From Flavobacterium aestivum (GTDB taxonomy: Bacteria > Bacteroidota > Bacteroidia > Flavobacteriales > Flavobacteriaceae): DNA of 64,000 bases. The notes below the pieces were generated by a model. It made no database searches, was not told the origin of the DNA, and saw nothing but the letters and a program-made list of their open reading frames with translations. Shown piece by piece: positions 27,196 to 35,900 of the stretch. The position numbers and the translations under genes were made by a program. Every line of letters begins with the position of its first letter. Within the stretch, counting starts at the first letter, position 1. Where the stretch lies: assembly GCF_026870175.2 (NCBI RefSeq), contig NZ_CP113977.2, positions 620,001 through 684,000 on the forward strand. The letters are read 5' to 3'.

Positions 27196-27203
27196 TATTT
27201 TTG
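27196..27203 (+). promoter_or_regulatory. feoAB promoter, -7 box TATTTTTG
   Basis: TATTTTTG matches TAnnTTTG and lies 27 bases before the TTG start of feoA. Confidence 0.65.
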
Positions 27204-27229
27204 CAATCTTAATTCAATCTAAATAAGCT

Positions 27230-27463
27230 TTGCAAACAACGATACATTCCCTCAAAAAAGGACAAAAAGCCATCATACTGGATTTTGATATCGACGTTAT
27301 CCCATTAAAATTACTAGAAATGGGTTGTTTGCCTGGTAATGAAGTCGAATTACTCCAAATCGCTCCTTTTGGAGATCCACTATATTTGGACATTAATGGT
27401 TCTCATCTTGCTATACGTATCGAAACAGCTAGACAAATTGAAGTTGAACTCATTAAAAAATAA
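27230..27463 (+). CDS. feoA: Ferrous iron transport protein A
   Basis: A 77-residue SH3-like protein (LEMGCLPGNEVELLQIAPFGDPLYLDINGSHLAIR is the core fold) that assists FeoB in ferrous iron import. The start is a TTG at 27230; no ATG lies near the N-terminus and the family pattern begins right after it (SLKKGQKAIILDF). feoB begins seven bases after its stop. The promoter at 27196 and the palindrome at 27161 suggest control by iron or oxygen. Confidence 0.92.
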   Translation: MQTTIHSLKKGQKAIILDFDIDVIPLKLLEMGCLPGNEVELLQIAPFGDPLYLDINGSHLAIRIETARQIEVELIKK

Positions 27464-27469
27464 AGAAAA

Positions 27470-29569
27470 ATGAGTTTAAAAAATATCAATGTTGCTTTAA
27501 TTGGAAATCCAAACGTGGGGAAAACTTCGGTTTTTAACCAACTCACAGGTTTGAATCAACAAGTTGGTAACTATCCCGGAATTACCGTAGAGAAAAAGAT
27601 GGGTTTTTGCAAACTGCCCAACAATATCAAAGCCAATATTCTTGATTTACCGGGTACTTATAGCTTAAACGCCAGTTCTATTGACGAAAGTGTTGTTATA
27701 GAACTTTTGCTTAACAAAAATGATCGCCTCTATCCAGACGTTGCCCTTGTGGTTACCGATGTGGAGAATCTAAAACGAAATTTACTTCTTTATACCCAAA
27801 TAAAAGATCTTGAAATTCCTACCATTCTAATCATTAATATGGCTGACAGAATGGAACATAAAGGAATTACTTTGGATATTTCTTATCTCGAAGAACATTT
27901 AAAAACCAAAATTGCGCTTATCAGTTCCAGAAAAGGACACGGAATAGAGGAATTAAAGGATTTAATTGTTAGTTATAAAACCATTTCAAGCGAACCTTGC
28001 TTAAATGCTTCGAGTATTGATGTAGAATATTTTAATAATCTTCGTCATGCCTTTCCTAATCAGTTATTGTATAAATTATGGTTAGTAATTACACAAGATG
28101 TCAACTTCTTGAATCTGGAACGCAATGAAATCCGCAGTTCTTTTACCAAATCCCATTCGGATTTGAAACGATTGCAACAAAAAGAAACCATCAAGCGTTA
28201 TCAATTCATCAATGATGTTCTAAAAGAAGGTTTAAAAATTGATTCTAGTATTGCGAAAGATTTTCGCAGTAAACTAGATCGCGTTCTTACACACAAAATA
28301 TGGGGTTATGCTATTTTCTTCCTGATTTTATTTGTGATTTTTCAATCTATTTTTGAATGGTCCAAAATTCCAATGGATTTTATAGACAGTACTTTTGCCA
28401 CTTTAAGCACAATGGCTGGCAAACATTTACCTCCGGGTGTGTTAACCAATTTGATTTCACAAGGGATAATTCCCGGAATTGGAGGTATTTTGATATTCAT
28501 TCCCCAAATTGCCTTTTTATTTTTATTCATTTCCATACTCGAGGAGAGTGGTTATATGAGTCGCGTGGTCTTCTTAATGGATAAAATTATGCGCAGATTT
28601 GGATTATCAGGTAAGAGTGTAGTTCCTTTAATTTCTGGAACAGCCTGTGCTATTCCTGCAATTATGGCAACTCGAAACATAGAAAACTGGAAAGAACGTT
28701 TAATCACAATATTGGTAACTCCTTTCACAACTTGCTCCGCTCGATTACCGGTTTACGCCATTATTATCGGGTTGGTTATTCCAGATACTTATGTTTTAGG
28801 AATATTGAATGTACAAGGATTAACCTTAATGCTTTTGTATGTTATTGGTTTTGCAATGGCAATATTATCGGCTTATATCTTGAATATCATTCTAAAAGTA
28901 AAAGAGAAAACATTCTTTGTGGTAGAAATGCCCAACTATAAATTACCAATGTTCAAGAATGTGGCCATAAATGTAATTGAGAAAACAAAAGCATTCGTTT
29001 TTGGTGCCGGAAAAATCATTTTGGCTATATCTGTTATTTTATGGTTTTTGGCTTCTTACGGACCAGGAAAACAGTTTAACGAAGCCGAAAAAATAATAAT
29101 CGAGAATACTAAGGCACATCCATTATCTGAAACCGAATTTAATAATGCTGTTGCTTCGCAAAAACTGGAAAACTCCTATATTGGATTAATGGGAAAAACC
29201 ATCGAACCAGTAATCTCACCATTGGGTTATGACTGGAAGATTGGTATTGCTATCATCAGTTCGTTTGCAGCAAGAGAGGTGTTCGTAGGTACCTTGGCAA
29301 CCATATACAGTGTTGGTGGAACCGATAATGAGAATACTATAAAAAATAAAATGGCAGAAGAAGTGAACCCAGAAACAAACCAGAAAATATTCAATTTTGC
29401 TTCGGGGATTTCATTACTCTTATTCTATGCATTTGCCATGCAATGTGCCAGTACTCTTGCCATAACCAAAAAGGAAACCAACTCATGGAAATGGCCTGCA
29501 AGTCAGCTTGTTTTTATGAGTACATTGGCCTATTTAGTGGCTTTGATTGCTTTTCAAATTCTAAAATAG
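27470..29569 (+). CDS. feoB: Ferrous iron transport protein B
   Basis: A 699-residue inner-membrane Fe(II) transporter. The N-terminal G domain has G1 GNPNVGKTSVFNQLTG, G3 DLPGTYSL and G4 NMAD. A helical regulatory domain follows, and then a membrane domain with two Gate repeats (GYMSRVVFLMDKIMRRFGLSG; FAAREVFVGTLATIYSVGG). The length is typical for Bacteroidota. It lies in the operon feoA-feoB-FeoB-associated protein. Confidence 0.96.
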   Translation: MSLKNINVALIGNPNVGKTSVFNQLTGLNQQVGNYPGITVEKKMGFCKLPNNIKANILDLPGTYSLNASSIDESVVIELLLNKNDRLYPDVALVVTDVENLKRNLLLYTQIKDLEIPTILIINMADRMEHKGITLDISYLEEHLKTKIALISSRKGHGIEELKDLIVSYKTISSEPCLNASSIDVEYFNNLRHAFPNQLLYKLWLVITQDVNFLNLERNEIRSSFTKSHSDLKRLQQKETIKRYQFINDVLKEGLKIDSSIAKDFRSKLDRVLTHKIWGYAIFFLILFVIFQSIFEWSKIPMDFIDSTFATLSTMAGKHLPPGVLTNLISQGIIPGIGGILIFIPQIAFLFLFISILEESGYMSRVVFLMDKIMRRFGLSGKSVVPLISGTACAIPAIMATRNIENWKERLITILVTPFTTCSARLPVYAIIIGLVIPDTYVLGILNVQGLTLMLLYVIGFAMAILSAYILNIILKVKEKTFFVVEMPNYKLPMFKNVAINVIEKTKAFVFGAGKIILAISVILWFLASYGPGKQFNEAEKIIIENTKAHPLSETEFNNAVASQKLENSYIGLMGKTIEPVISPLGYDWKIGIAIISSFAAREVFVGTLATIYSVGGTDNENTIKNKMAEEVNPETNQKIFNFASGISLLLFYAFAMQCASTLAITKKETNSWKWPASQLVFMSTLAYLVALIAFQILK

Positions 29570-29575
29570 CATATT

Positions 29576-29698
29576 ATGATACAAGAAATAATAGCTTTTA
29601 TCATTCTAGGTGTTGCCCTTACTTTTTTGATTCGAAAATTTTTCTTCAAAAAAAAATCGAACAAAAACTGTGGTAGTGGCGATTGCGGTTGTAGTTAA
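29576..29698 (+). CDS. FeoB-associated Cys-rich membrane protein
   Basis: A 40-residue protein starting at the ATG at 29576, six bases after feoB. One membrane helix (MIQEIIAFIILGVALTFLI) is followed by a very basic stretch (RKFFFKKKSNK) and a C-terminal NCGSGDCGCS with three Cys. This is the form and position of the FeoB_associated family (membrane helix plus short Cys tail). It may help hold ferrous iron at the cytoplasmic mouth of FeoB, but that role is not proven. Confidence 0.8.
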   Translation: MIQEIIAFIILGVALTFLIRKFFFKKKSNKNCGSGDCGCS

Positions 29699-29988
29699 TT
29701 GGGTTTTAAGACTAAAACTATCTGACTTTGTTTATCATTAAATAGCATTTCTATTAACTGCTTCCTAAATTTTCTTTCAGATTGTCATAAATCTTCATTT
29801 TTTAAAATAAAGATTAAGCATCATAATCTTTCATTCAAAAACTATCTTAAACACAAAAAATCTACAGTATAGTCGATACTAATTAATCGAATTTCTATTA
29901 TAAAAACATTTCGTTTCATTTTTTTATATTAAATTTATGTCATTAATTATCAATCCCTTAATGGCTAAATTTAAAAAAACTGAATATT

Positions 29989-30471
29989 ATGAAAAAAACG
30001 TTTATTAAAGGAATAGTTGTATCAAGTGTATTGTTATTATTAATTTCCTGTAAAAAAGAAGAATCAGCTACCGCTGCAATTGACACTAATCAAATCAAAG
30101 ATGAGATTCAAGCCAAAGAAAATGAGTTTGCAGACACATACAACTCAGGAGTAGTCAAAGACATAGGTTACCATGCTGATGATGCTATAACCTATCCGCA
30201 AAACAGTCAACCAATAATAGGCAAAAAAGCAATAGTTGATTTTTTAAAAACCCATAGAGATAGTATTACAGTAGGAAGAAAAATCTCCTTTAAAACCGAC
30301 GACGTATTTGTGTCAAATGATGGAAACCAAGTCGTAGAAGTTGGTAATTATAAAGTAGTCGATTCTACTAATGCTGTTGTAAATTCAGGAAACTACATGA
30401 GCTTATTTGTAAAAAGAAACGGCAAATATGTTTGCTTAAGGGATATGGGCACATCAGACATGCCAAACTAA
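29989..30471 (+). CDS. Lipoprotein with SnoaL/DUF4440-like fold
   Basis: A 160-residue protein with a lipoprotein signal (MKKTFIKGIVVSSVLLLLISCKK; lipidated Cys at about 21). The mature part reads as an NTF2-like cone of the DUF4440 type: EIQAKENEFADTYNSGVVKDIGYHADDAITYPQN, then GKKAIVDFLK and VGNYKVVD...GNYMSLFVKRNGKY. Such proteins are small-molecule binders or enzymes; the ligand is unknown. The leader is long (nearly 300 bases from the previous gene). It ends before a strong terminator. Confidence 0.8.
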   Translation: MKKTFIKGIVVSSVLLLLISCKKEESATAAIDTNQIKDEIQAKENEFADTYNSGVVKDIGYHADDAITYPQNSQPIIGKKAIVDFLKTHRDSITVGRKISFKTDDVFVSNDGNQVVEVGNYKVVDSTNAVVNSGNYMSLFVKRNGKYVCLRDMGTSDMPN

Positions 30472-30494
30472 TAAAAAACAATAATTCATTACTA

Positions 30495-30530
30495 AAAGGT
30501 TCCCAAAAACATTTTTTGGGAACCTTTTCT
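30495..30530 (+). terminator. Rho-independent terminator
   Basis: AAAAGGTTCCCAAAAA and TTTTTTGGGAACCTTTT arms follow the DUF4440-like lipoprotein gene. Confidence 0.88.
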
Positions 30531-30623
30531 ATTTAATACCTCCTAATTCTTTTACCTAAAAATAGAGATGCACAACAGTGCATCTCTACAGAATAATTCA
30601 TTCGATAAATAACCATTTTGGCA

Positions 30624-30657
30624 AATAAAAACCCCTGACAACATTGTTATCAGGGTT
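30624..30657 (-). terminator. Rho-independent terminator of the Gly/Ser-rich protein gene
   Basis: On the minus strand the stem AACCCTGATAACA / TGTTGTCAGGGGTT is followed by TTTTATTT. Confidence 0.75.
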
Positions 30658-30684
30658 ATATACTTTAATTCAAAAAAGGTTTAT

Positions 30685-31767
30685 TTAGCGTCTTCTTCCG
30701 CCACCGCCACCAAATCCACCGCCGCCGCCTCGGTAACCTCCGCCGCCGCCGCCAGATCTATAACTACCACCGCTGCTTCCTCTATTAAAACTACTCGAAC
30801 CTGAACCGGAACGGGAAGAACTCATATTATTGCTAGCTGATGGTCTGGATGAAGATGATGATCTATTAGCATCACGTGTTGAAGCCGAATTTCTACTTCC
30901 ATCACGTGTAGATGATCTATTGGCATCACGTGTTGAGGCACTATTCCTATTGCCGTCTCTTGAGTTTCCAATATTATTGTTTCTGTTACCGCTGTTTATG
31001 TTATTATGCGAAACTCTATTCGACGAGTTTCTGCTATTATTATTATAGTTATTGTAACTATTATGATTAATATAAACATTGCTATGACCGTAATATCCTC
31101 CATGATGATGGTAATAGTGATTATGACGGTAAATACCAACTGCCATAACAGTTGCAAATCCGAACCATGGTGGATAATACCCATAATAGTAAGGAGGATA
31201 ATATGGCACATAAGCCGGCGAATATACATACTGTACGATTGGTGCCTGTTCCACAACTACAGTCGTAGTTTGTGCCGGAACATTTACGGTAACAGGATTA
31301 TTTCCAGTATATCCAGGATTGGCAGTAACTCCTTTTCCTGTAGTATTAGGCTCAATAATATAATCCTTACCATACAAATCTTTGTCTCCAATAATTTGCA
31401 TAGAAACCTTTTTGTTTTTGTCTTTTGTAACCATGATAACAGCAACATCCTGGGTTTCTTTTTTACTTATGGGGTCTCTAAGGATAAACGTAAAATTATC
31501 TCCGTCTTTCTTGGTCTCCACTTTGATAAAATCGACTTTTTTATCATCGTTTAAATCCAAATTATTGACTTTAGTTTTTTCATCATTCAATGACTTTTCA
31601 AAGTCTTCTATAGTTTTAGACTTTTGAAAAAGATCCAAAACTGCATAAAGATCTAGGTTGTCCCCGGGCAAACCTAATTCCTCTGTATCTTTATCTGTTT
31701 GAGAAAAAGCTGTTGCTCCAAACAAGCTCATTACTATTACTAGAAGCGATAAAAATCTTATTTTCAT
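30685..31767 (-). CDS. Secreted protein with Ser/Arg/Asn-rich repeats and Gly-rich tail
   Basis: A 360-residue protein with a signal peptide (MKIRFLSLLVIVMSLFGATAFSQ). Residues about 30-155 are a folded acidic domain (DLNDDKKVDFIKVETKKDGDNF includes an EF-hand-like run of Asp). Next comes a Pro/Tyr stretch (YVPYYPPYYYGYYPPW), a His/Asn/Tyr stretch, an Asn/Ser/Arg region with repeated TRDANRSS and TRDGSRNS units, and a C-terminal Gly-rich RRR tail. The tail looks like a sticky, possibly nucleic-acid- or polysaccharide-binding low-complexity region. The function is unknown. Confidence 0.75.
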   Translation of the reverse strand: MKIRFLSLLVIVMSLFGATAFSQTDKDTEELGLPGDNLDLYAVLDLFQKSKTIEDFEKSLNDEKTKVNNLDLNDDKKVDFIKVETKKDGDNFTFILRDPISKKETQDVAVIMVTKDKNKKVSMQIIGDKDLYGKDYIIEPNTTGKGVTANPGYTGNNPVTVNVPAQTTTVVVEQAPIVQYVYSPAYVPYYPPYYYGYYPPWFGFATVMAVGIYRHNHYYHHHGGYYGHSNVYINHNSYNNYNNNSRNSSNRVSHNNINSGNRNNNIGNSRDGNRNSASTRDANRSSTRDGSRNSASTRDANRSSSSSRPSASNNMSSSRSGSGSSSFNRGSSGGSYRSGGGGGGYRGGGGGFGGGGGRRR

Positions 31768-31985
31768 AATATTATGATTTAAATTTGTAATGTAAATATA
31801 GCAAACTAAACTTAATAAATTATGCCTTGATTAGAATATTACAATACAAATCAAAATTTGTGCCAAACAGACAAACACCTAATATGGTGTTCACTTAACC
31901 CAATAAAATAACGACAATGTTCCGATAATGAATTTAACCACTCTATTGAAGATTCAGAATTCTAAATGAAGTATGATGTTTCGAT

Positions 31986-32639
31986 CTAAACTAATTTCAC
32001 AAATAAATTACTGGCAATCTTATTCGAAATAGCCAGTTCTTCTCCATTAACTTTAATTTTTAATGATAAATCGAAGGCTTCTTTAGATATGACTTCAATT
32101 TTAGATCCCAAACCTATTTGTTGTTTATCGAGGTATTTCAAGAAATCTGAAGAATTATCCTTTACCCCTACACATATTCCTGCTTGATTTCCCAACAAGT
32201 CTGAAAGCAATTGCTTTTCTACGGTAATCATTCGGCCTTGTGCATCTGGAATTGGGTCACCGTGTGGGTCTTCGGTAGGATTACCCAGAAAATCGTCCAG
32301 TTTATTAATGAGTTTTTCAGATTTAATGTGTTCTAACTGTTCAGCAATATCATGTACTTCATCCCAAGAAAAATCTAATTTTTCAACCAAGAATACTTCC
32401 CATAATCGGTGCTTTCTAACAATCATTTTGGCCTCCAGTTTCCCATTCTCAGTTAGCGAGACACCTTGATATTTTTTATAATTTATCAAGTCCTTTTCGG
32501 CCAATTTTTTAAGCATATCTGTTACGGATGAAGCTTTGGTTTCCATCATCTCTGCAATAGCGTTGGTACTTACCTCGGCATCTAATCGAGTCGTAAGATG
32601 GAATATGGCTTTTAGGTAATTTTCTTCGGAAAAAGTCAT
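31986..32639 (-). CDS. mntR: DtxR/MntR family metal-dependent transcriptional regulator
   Basis: A 217-residue regulator. Residues 1-60 form the winged helix-turn-helix (SEENYLKAIFHL, ETKASSVTDMLKKL); the middle has the dimerisation and metal-binding helices (KHRLWEVFLVEKL, HDIAEQLEHIKSE, GNPTEDPHGDPIPD); residues about 145-217 form an SH3-like FeoA domain (GSKIEVISKEAFDLSLKI). The family represses manganese or iron uptake genes when metal is bound. It follows the Nramp gene, so it is expected to control that operon and itself. The gap between them carries degenerate repeats. Confidence 0.9.
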   Translation of the reverse strand: MTFSEENYLKAIFHLTTRLDAEVSTNAIAEMMETKASSVTDMLKKLAEKDLINYKKYQGVSLTENGKLEAKMIVRKHRLWEVFLVEKLDFSWDEVHDIAEQLEHIKSEKLINKLDDFLGNPTEDPHGDPIPDAQGRMITVEKQLLSDLLGNQAGICVGVKDNSSDFLKYLDKQQIGLGSKIEVISKEAFDLSLKIKVNGEELAISNKIASNLFVKLV

Positions 32640-32647
32640 TTTTTACA

Positions 32648-32736
32648 GGTTCTAAGATTATAGATTCTGAGGTTCTTAGTAAAAAGATTTCGAAAATATC
32701 TTAGAAACTTAGCTACTCAAAACCTCAGCAACTATT
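32648..32736. repeat. Degenerate repeat between mntR and mntH
   Basis: Words such as AGGTTCTAAG, AGGTTCTTAG, ATTCTGAGG, CTTAGAAACTTAG and AACCTCAGCAAC recur on both strands across the gap. I read this as a member of a dispersed flavobacterial intergenic repeat family rather than an operator. Confidence 0.4.
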
Positions 32737-32737
32737 T

Positions 32738-34609
32738 TTAATTTTTTACAATAAACAAAGGTATTGAAATTTTGTGTCGCAATTTATCGACTGTAGTTCC
32801 AAAAATCAAATCTTTTAAGCCTGTATGCCCGTGCGTTCCCATTACCAAAATATCAAAATCACCTCCATTTATTATTTCAGGGATAATTTTACGGGGATCA
32901 CCAAATCCTAATTCAGTCTTAATTTTATAACCCTTTTGCGAAAGCATTTCTTTATACTCTTTTAGTAATGTTTCATCAATACTGGTTTCATGATCATCGG
33001 CTTCATCTCCATACATCATAGCGCCAACGGTTTCTACCACATGTATCAAAGTGTATTTGGCAGCTATTCCGCCTAATTCAAAGGCATGATTCAAAGCAAC
33101 TTCATCTGCAGCAGAGAAATCTACTGATACCGCAATATTTTTGTTCGAATAAGTTCCTGCCTGAGAAAACTTTAGAGACAGAAGATGCGGAGAATGGTTT
33201 TGAATATCAGGTTTTGATTTCGTTACAAAAGGTTTAATTACAATATAAAGCAACAAAATCAAGAAGCTAACTGCCAATGGTACCACTGTTAACCAAAGGA
33301 TTAATGGATTATCTGAAGACTCCAACCATCCTTGAATTTCAGAGTAAACCAATTTAGCGTTGAGCGAAACGATAATTAAAGCTACTATCCATGAAGCTAT
33401 TTCTGTGGTTCTGCTAATGTGAAATCCTTTCATCCTTTTTTTATCACTCACAAAATGAATAAGCGGTATGATGGCAAAACCTAACTGTAAACTTAAAATT
33501 ACCTGACTTAGAATCAACATTTTTCCAGTAACGCTTTCACCAAAGATAAAAATAACGATTATGGCCGGTACAATTGCTATTAAACGGGTAATTATTCTAC
33601 GAACCCATGGCTGAATACGTAAATTTAGATAACCTTCCATAACAATTTGACCCGCTAGCGTTCCGGTAACTGTAGAACTTTGTCCAGCTGCTATTAAAGC
33701 TACTGCAAATAAAGTGGGGGCCCATTTAGTTCCTAATAACGGTTGCAAAAAACGATAAGCATCTTGAATCTCTGCCACTTCATACATTCCGTTTTTATAG
33801 AATGTTGCTGCTGCCAAAATTAAAATAGCCGCATTGACAAAGAATGCCAAGTTCAAAGCAATTGTTGAATCTATAAAATTATACTTTATGGCTTGCTTGA
33901 TACCTCCCGAACTTCTATCAAATTTTCTGGTTTGCACCAAAGAGGAATGCAAATACAAATTGTGAGGCATGACCGTGGCACCAATGATTCCAATAGCAAT
34001 ATAAAGGGCCGATTCATTGGGTAACGAAGGAACTAAACCATAAACTACTTTCCCTATTTCCGGTTGCGCAAATATCATTTCGAATATAAATGAAAATCCA
34101 ATAATAGTAACAAGTACGATGATAAAAGCTTCCATTTTTCGAATCCCTTTATTGATAAGAAAAAGCAATAAAAAAGTATCTAAAACAGTAATCACAACCG
34201 CTTCAACCAAAGGGATTCCAAACAATAAATTAATACCTATTGCCATCCCCAGGACTTCGGCCAAATCACAAGCGGCAATAGCGATTTCGGCAAGAAAATA
34301 AAGAATATAATTAATGAATTTTGAATAGGTTTCCCGTGAGGCCTGCGCCAAATCACGTTGAGTAACAATTCCCAGTCTGGCACTTAAACTTTGCAATAAC
34401 AACGCCATTAAGTTACTCATAAGCAACACCCATAATAACGCATAACCAAACTGACTTCCTCCCGCAATATCTGTAGCCCAATTTCCCGGATCCATATAGC
34501 CAACGCTGACTAAGTAAGCTGGCCCAAAAAATGCTAATATTCTTCTAAATATAGTGGTTTTATTTTGCGTAGTAACCGATTGGTGTACTTCTTCTAATGA
34601 TTTAGACAT
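32738..34609 (-). CDS. mntH: Nramp divalent metal transporter fused to universal stress domain
   Basis: From the ATG at 34609 the protein is 623 residues. Residues about 20-450 are an eleven-segment Nramp transporter, with metal-binding DPGN in the first segment (YMDPGNWATD) and MPHN in the sixth (GATVMPHNLYLH), selective for Mn2+ and Fe2+. Residues about 480-623 form a universal stress protein domain (AVSVDFSAADEVALNHAFELG; GTHGHTGLKDLIFGTTVDKL with the ATP-binding GxxG-x9-GT pattern). The cytosolic domain could regulate transport by nucleotide binding. mntR lies downstream on the same strand. Confidence 0.93.
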   Translation of the reverse strand: MSKSLEEVHQSVTTQNKTTIFRRILAFFGPAYLVSVGYMDPGNWATDIAGGSQFGYALLWVLLMSNLMALLLQSLSARLGIVTQRDLAQASRETYSKFINYILYFLAEIAIAACDLAEVLGMAIGINLLFGIPLVEAVVITVLDTFLLLFLINKGIRKMEAFIIVLVTIIGFSFIFEMIFAQPEIGKVVYGLVPSLPNESALYIAIGIIGATVMPHNLYLHSSLVQTRKFDRSSGGIKQAIKYNFIDSTIALNLAFFVNAAILILAAATFYKNGMYEVAEIQDAYRFLQPLLGTKWAPTLFAVALIAAGQSSTVTGTLAGQIVMEGYLNLRIQPWVRRIITRLIAIVPAIIVIFIFGESVTGKMLILSQVILSLQLGFAIIPLIHFVSDKKRMKGFHISRTTEIASWIVALIIVSLNAKLVYSEIQGWLESSDNPLILWLTVVPLAVSFLILLLYIVIKPFVTKSKPDIQNHSPHLLSLKFSQAGTYSNKNIAVSVDFSAADEVALNHAFELGGIAAKYTLIHVVETVGAMMYGDEADDHETSIDETLLKEYKEMLSQKGYKIKTELGFGDPRKIIPEIINGGDFDILVMGTHGHTGLKDLIFGTTVDKLRHKISIPLFIVKN

Positions 34610-34627
34610 TTTTAAATATTTAAAAAA

Positions 34628-34635
34628 CAAATGTA
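34628..34635 (-). promoter_or_regulatory. mntH promoter, -7 box TACATTTG
   Basis: On the minus strand TACATTTG matches TAnnTTTG, 18 bases before the mntH ATG. The half-site cluster at 34654-34683 begins about 20 bases upstream of it. Confidence 0.6.
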
Positions 34636-34653
34636 TAAAATAACTTTACACTT

Positions 34654-34683
34654 CTAAAATATTTTTTTTAGTTTTGTCTAAAA
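34654..34683. promoter_or_regulatory. Alternating CTAAAA/TTTTAG half-sites, candidate MntR operator
   Basis: CTAAAA (34654-34659), TTTTAG (34666-34671) and CTAAAA (34678-34683) alternate in orientation with exactly six bases between each, giving two overlapping palindromes with a 12-base period. The cluster sits between the divergent mntH and DUF1111 promoters. Confidence 0.5.
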
Positions 34684-34698
34684 TTAATTTTGATTTAA

Positions 34699-35898
34699 AT
34701 GAAAAAAATATTTTTACAATCCAGCATAGCTTTATTACTATCAATTATTACGTTGACATCCTGTGAAGCTACGTATACTGACATACCGGCTGATGATGCT
34801 GTTTTAGACGGAACCATAGAGGGACTTTCACAAGAAGAATCGGCTCGCTTCCTAAAAGGGGATGCCGCTTTCAATGAGGTATTTACCAGTAAAACAGGAC
34901 TAGGCCCAACCTTTGTGTCAACAAGCTGTGTGAGTTGTCATGCAGGCGATGGAAAAGGACACCCATTTACTACTCTTACTCGTTTTGGACAAATAGATGA
35001 AACAGGAAATTTATTCTTAAATCAAGGCGGGCCTCAATTACAAAACAGATCATTGCCTGGACATTTACCAGAACAAATCCCAGCGGGAGCAACTTTTGCC
35101 AAGTTTACCCCTCCTGCAAATACAGGCTTAGGCTTCTTACAGTTTGTAACAGATTCAGACATCATAGCAATGTCTGACCCAAACGACAGTAATAATGACG
35201 GAATTTCAGGTGTTCCAAACTGGATAGACATTCCCAATTTTGTAATTCCCTCCTCGACTGCTATGTCACAAAACGGAAAATATATTGGACGTTACGGCAA
35301 GAAAGCTGCTGCTCATAATTTATTGCATCAAACGGCAAACGCATACAATCAAGACATGGGAATAACATCCGTATTCAGACCAATTGATACTTATACTCAT
35401 TTAGAAATCGATCCTGAAATTGCCACAGCTACCGTAAATGACGTTGTTTTTTATTTACAAACACTGAAAGCTCCTATTCAACGCAATCAAGAAGATGAAA
35501 CTGTAAAACAAGGAGCAGCGATTTTCAATCAAATTAATTGTACAGGTTGTCATAAATCAGAATTGAAGACCGGACACTCACCTATCAAAGCCCTTTCATA
35601 CAAAACATTTGCTCCATATACCGATTTATTATTGCACGATATGGGAAGCGGTTTAGACGATAATTATACTGAAGGAAACGCAAAAACTTTCGAATGGAGA
35701 ACACCTCCGTTATGGGGAATAGGTCTTTCGCAAGGTTCACAAGGTGGCAATCTTTTCTTAATGCATGATGGTAGAGCTAGAAGTATTGAAGAAGCCATTT
35801 TGATGCATGGTGGAGAAGCAACAAAAAGCAAAAACAACTTTAGTGCACTTTCCAAATCTGACAAAGAATCATTATTGAAATTTATAAAATCATTGTAG
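34699..35898 (+). CDS. DUF1111 di-haem c-type cytochrome lipoprotein
   Basis: A 399-residue exported protein with a lipobox-like LTSC near residue 20 and two haem-c attachment sites, CVSCH (about residue 77) and CTGCH (about residue 281), in the arrangement of the di-haem peroxidase/MauG-like DUF1111 family, often called thiol oxidoreductase. It probably moves electrons or oxidises a substrate in the periplasm or at the outer membrane. The Rieske gene starts two bases after its stop and the porin follows, forming one operon. From general knowledge, DUF1111 genes often lie beside imelysin iron-uptake genes. Confidence 0.9.
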   Translation: MKKIFLQSSIALLLSIITLTSCEATYTDIPADDAVLDGTIEGLSQEESARFLKGDAAFNEVFTSKTGLGPTFVSTSCVSCHAGDGKGHPFTTLTRFGQIDETGNLFLNQGGPQLQNRSLPGHLPEQIPAGATFAKFTPPANTGLGFLQFVTDSDIIAMSDPNDSNNDGISGVPNWIDIPNFVIPSSTAMSQNGKYIGRYGKKAAAHNLLHQTANAYNQDMGITSVFRPIDTYTHLEIDPEIATATVNDVVFYLQTLKAPIQRNQEDETVKQGAAIFNQINCTGCHKSELKTGHSPIKALSYKTFAPYTDLLLHDMGSGLDDNYTEGNAKTFEWRTPPLWGIGLSQGSQGGNLFLMHDGRARSIEEAILMHGGEATKSKNNFSALSKSDKESLLKFIKSL

Positions 35899-35900
35899 CT

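Noticed and set aside
31006..31554. 182-residue plus-strand frame opposite the Gly/Ser-rich protein
   Set aside because: Its Ile/Met-rich composition is an artefact of the low-complexity gene on the other strand.
34654..34683. Half-site array as a CRISPR-like or mobile repeat
   Set aside because: The units are six bases and alternate in orientation, which fits a protein-binding array, and no cas gene is present anywhere in the window.
34685..34692. TAATTTTG as the promoter of the DUF1111 operon
   Set aside because: It lies only seven bases before the ATG, which would make the mRNA leaderless; the true promoter could not be fixed.
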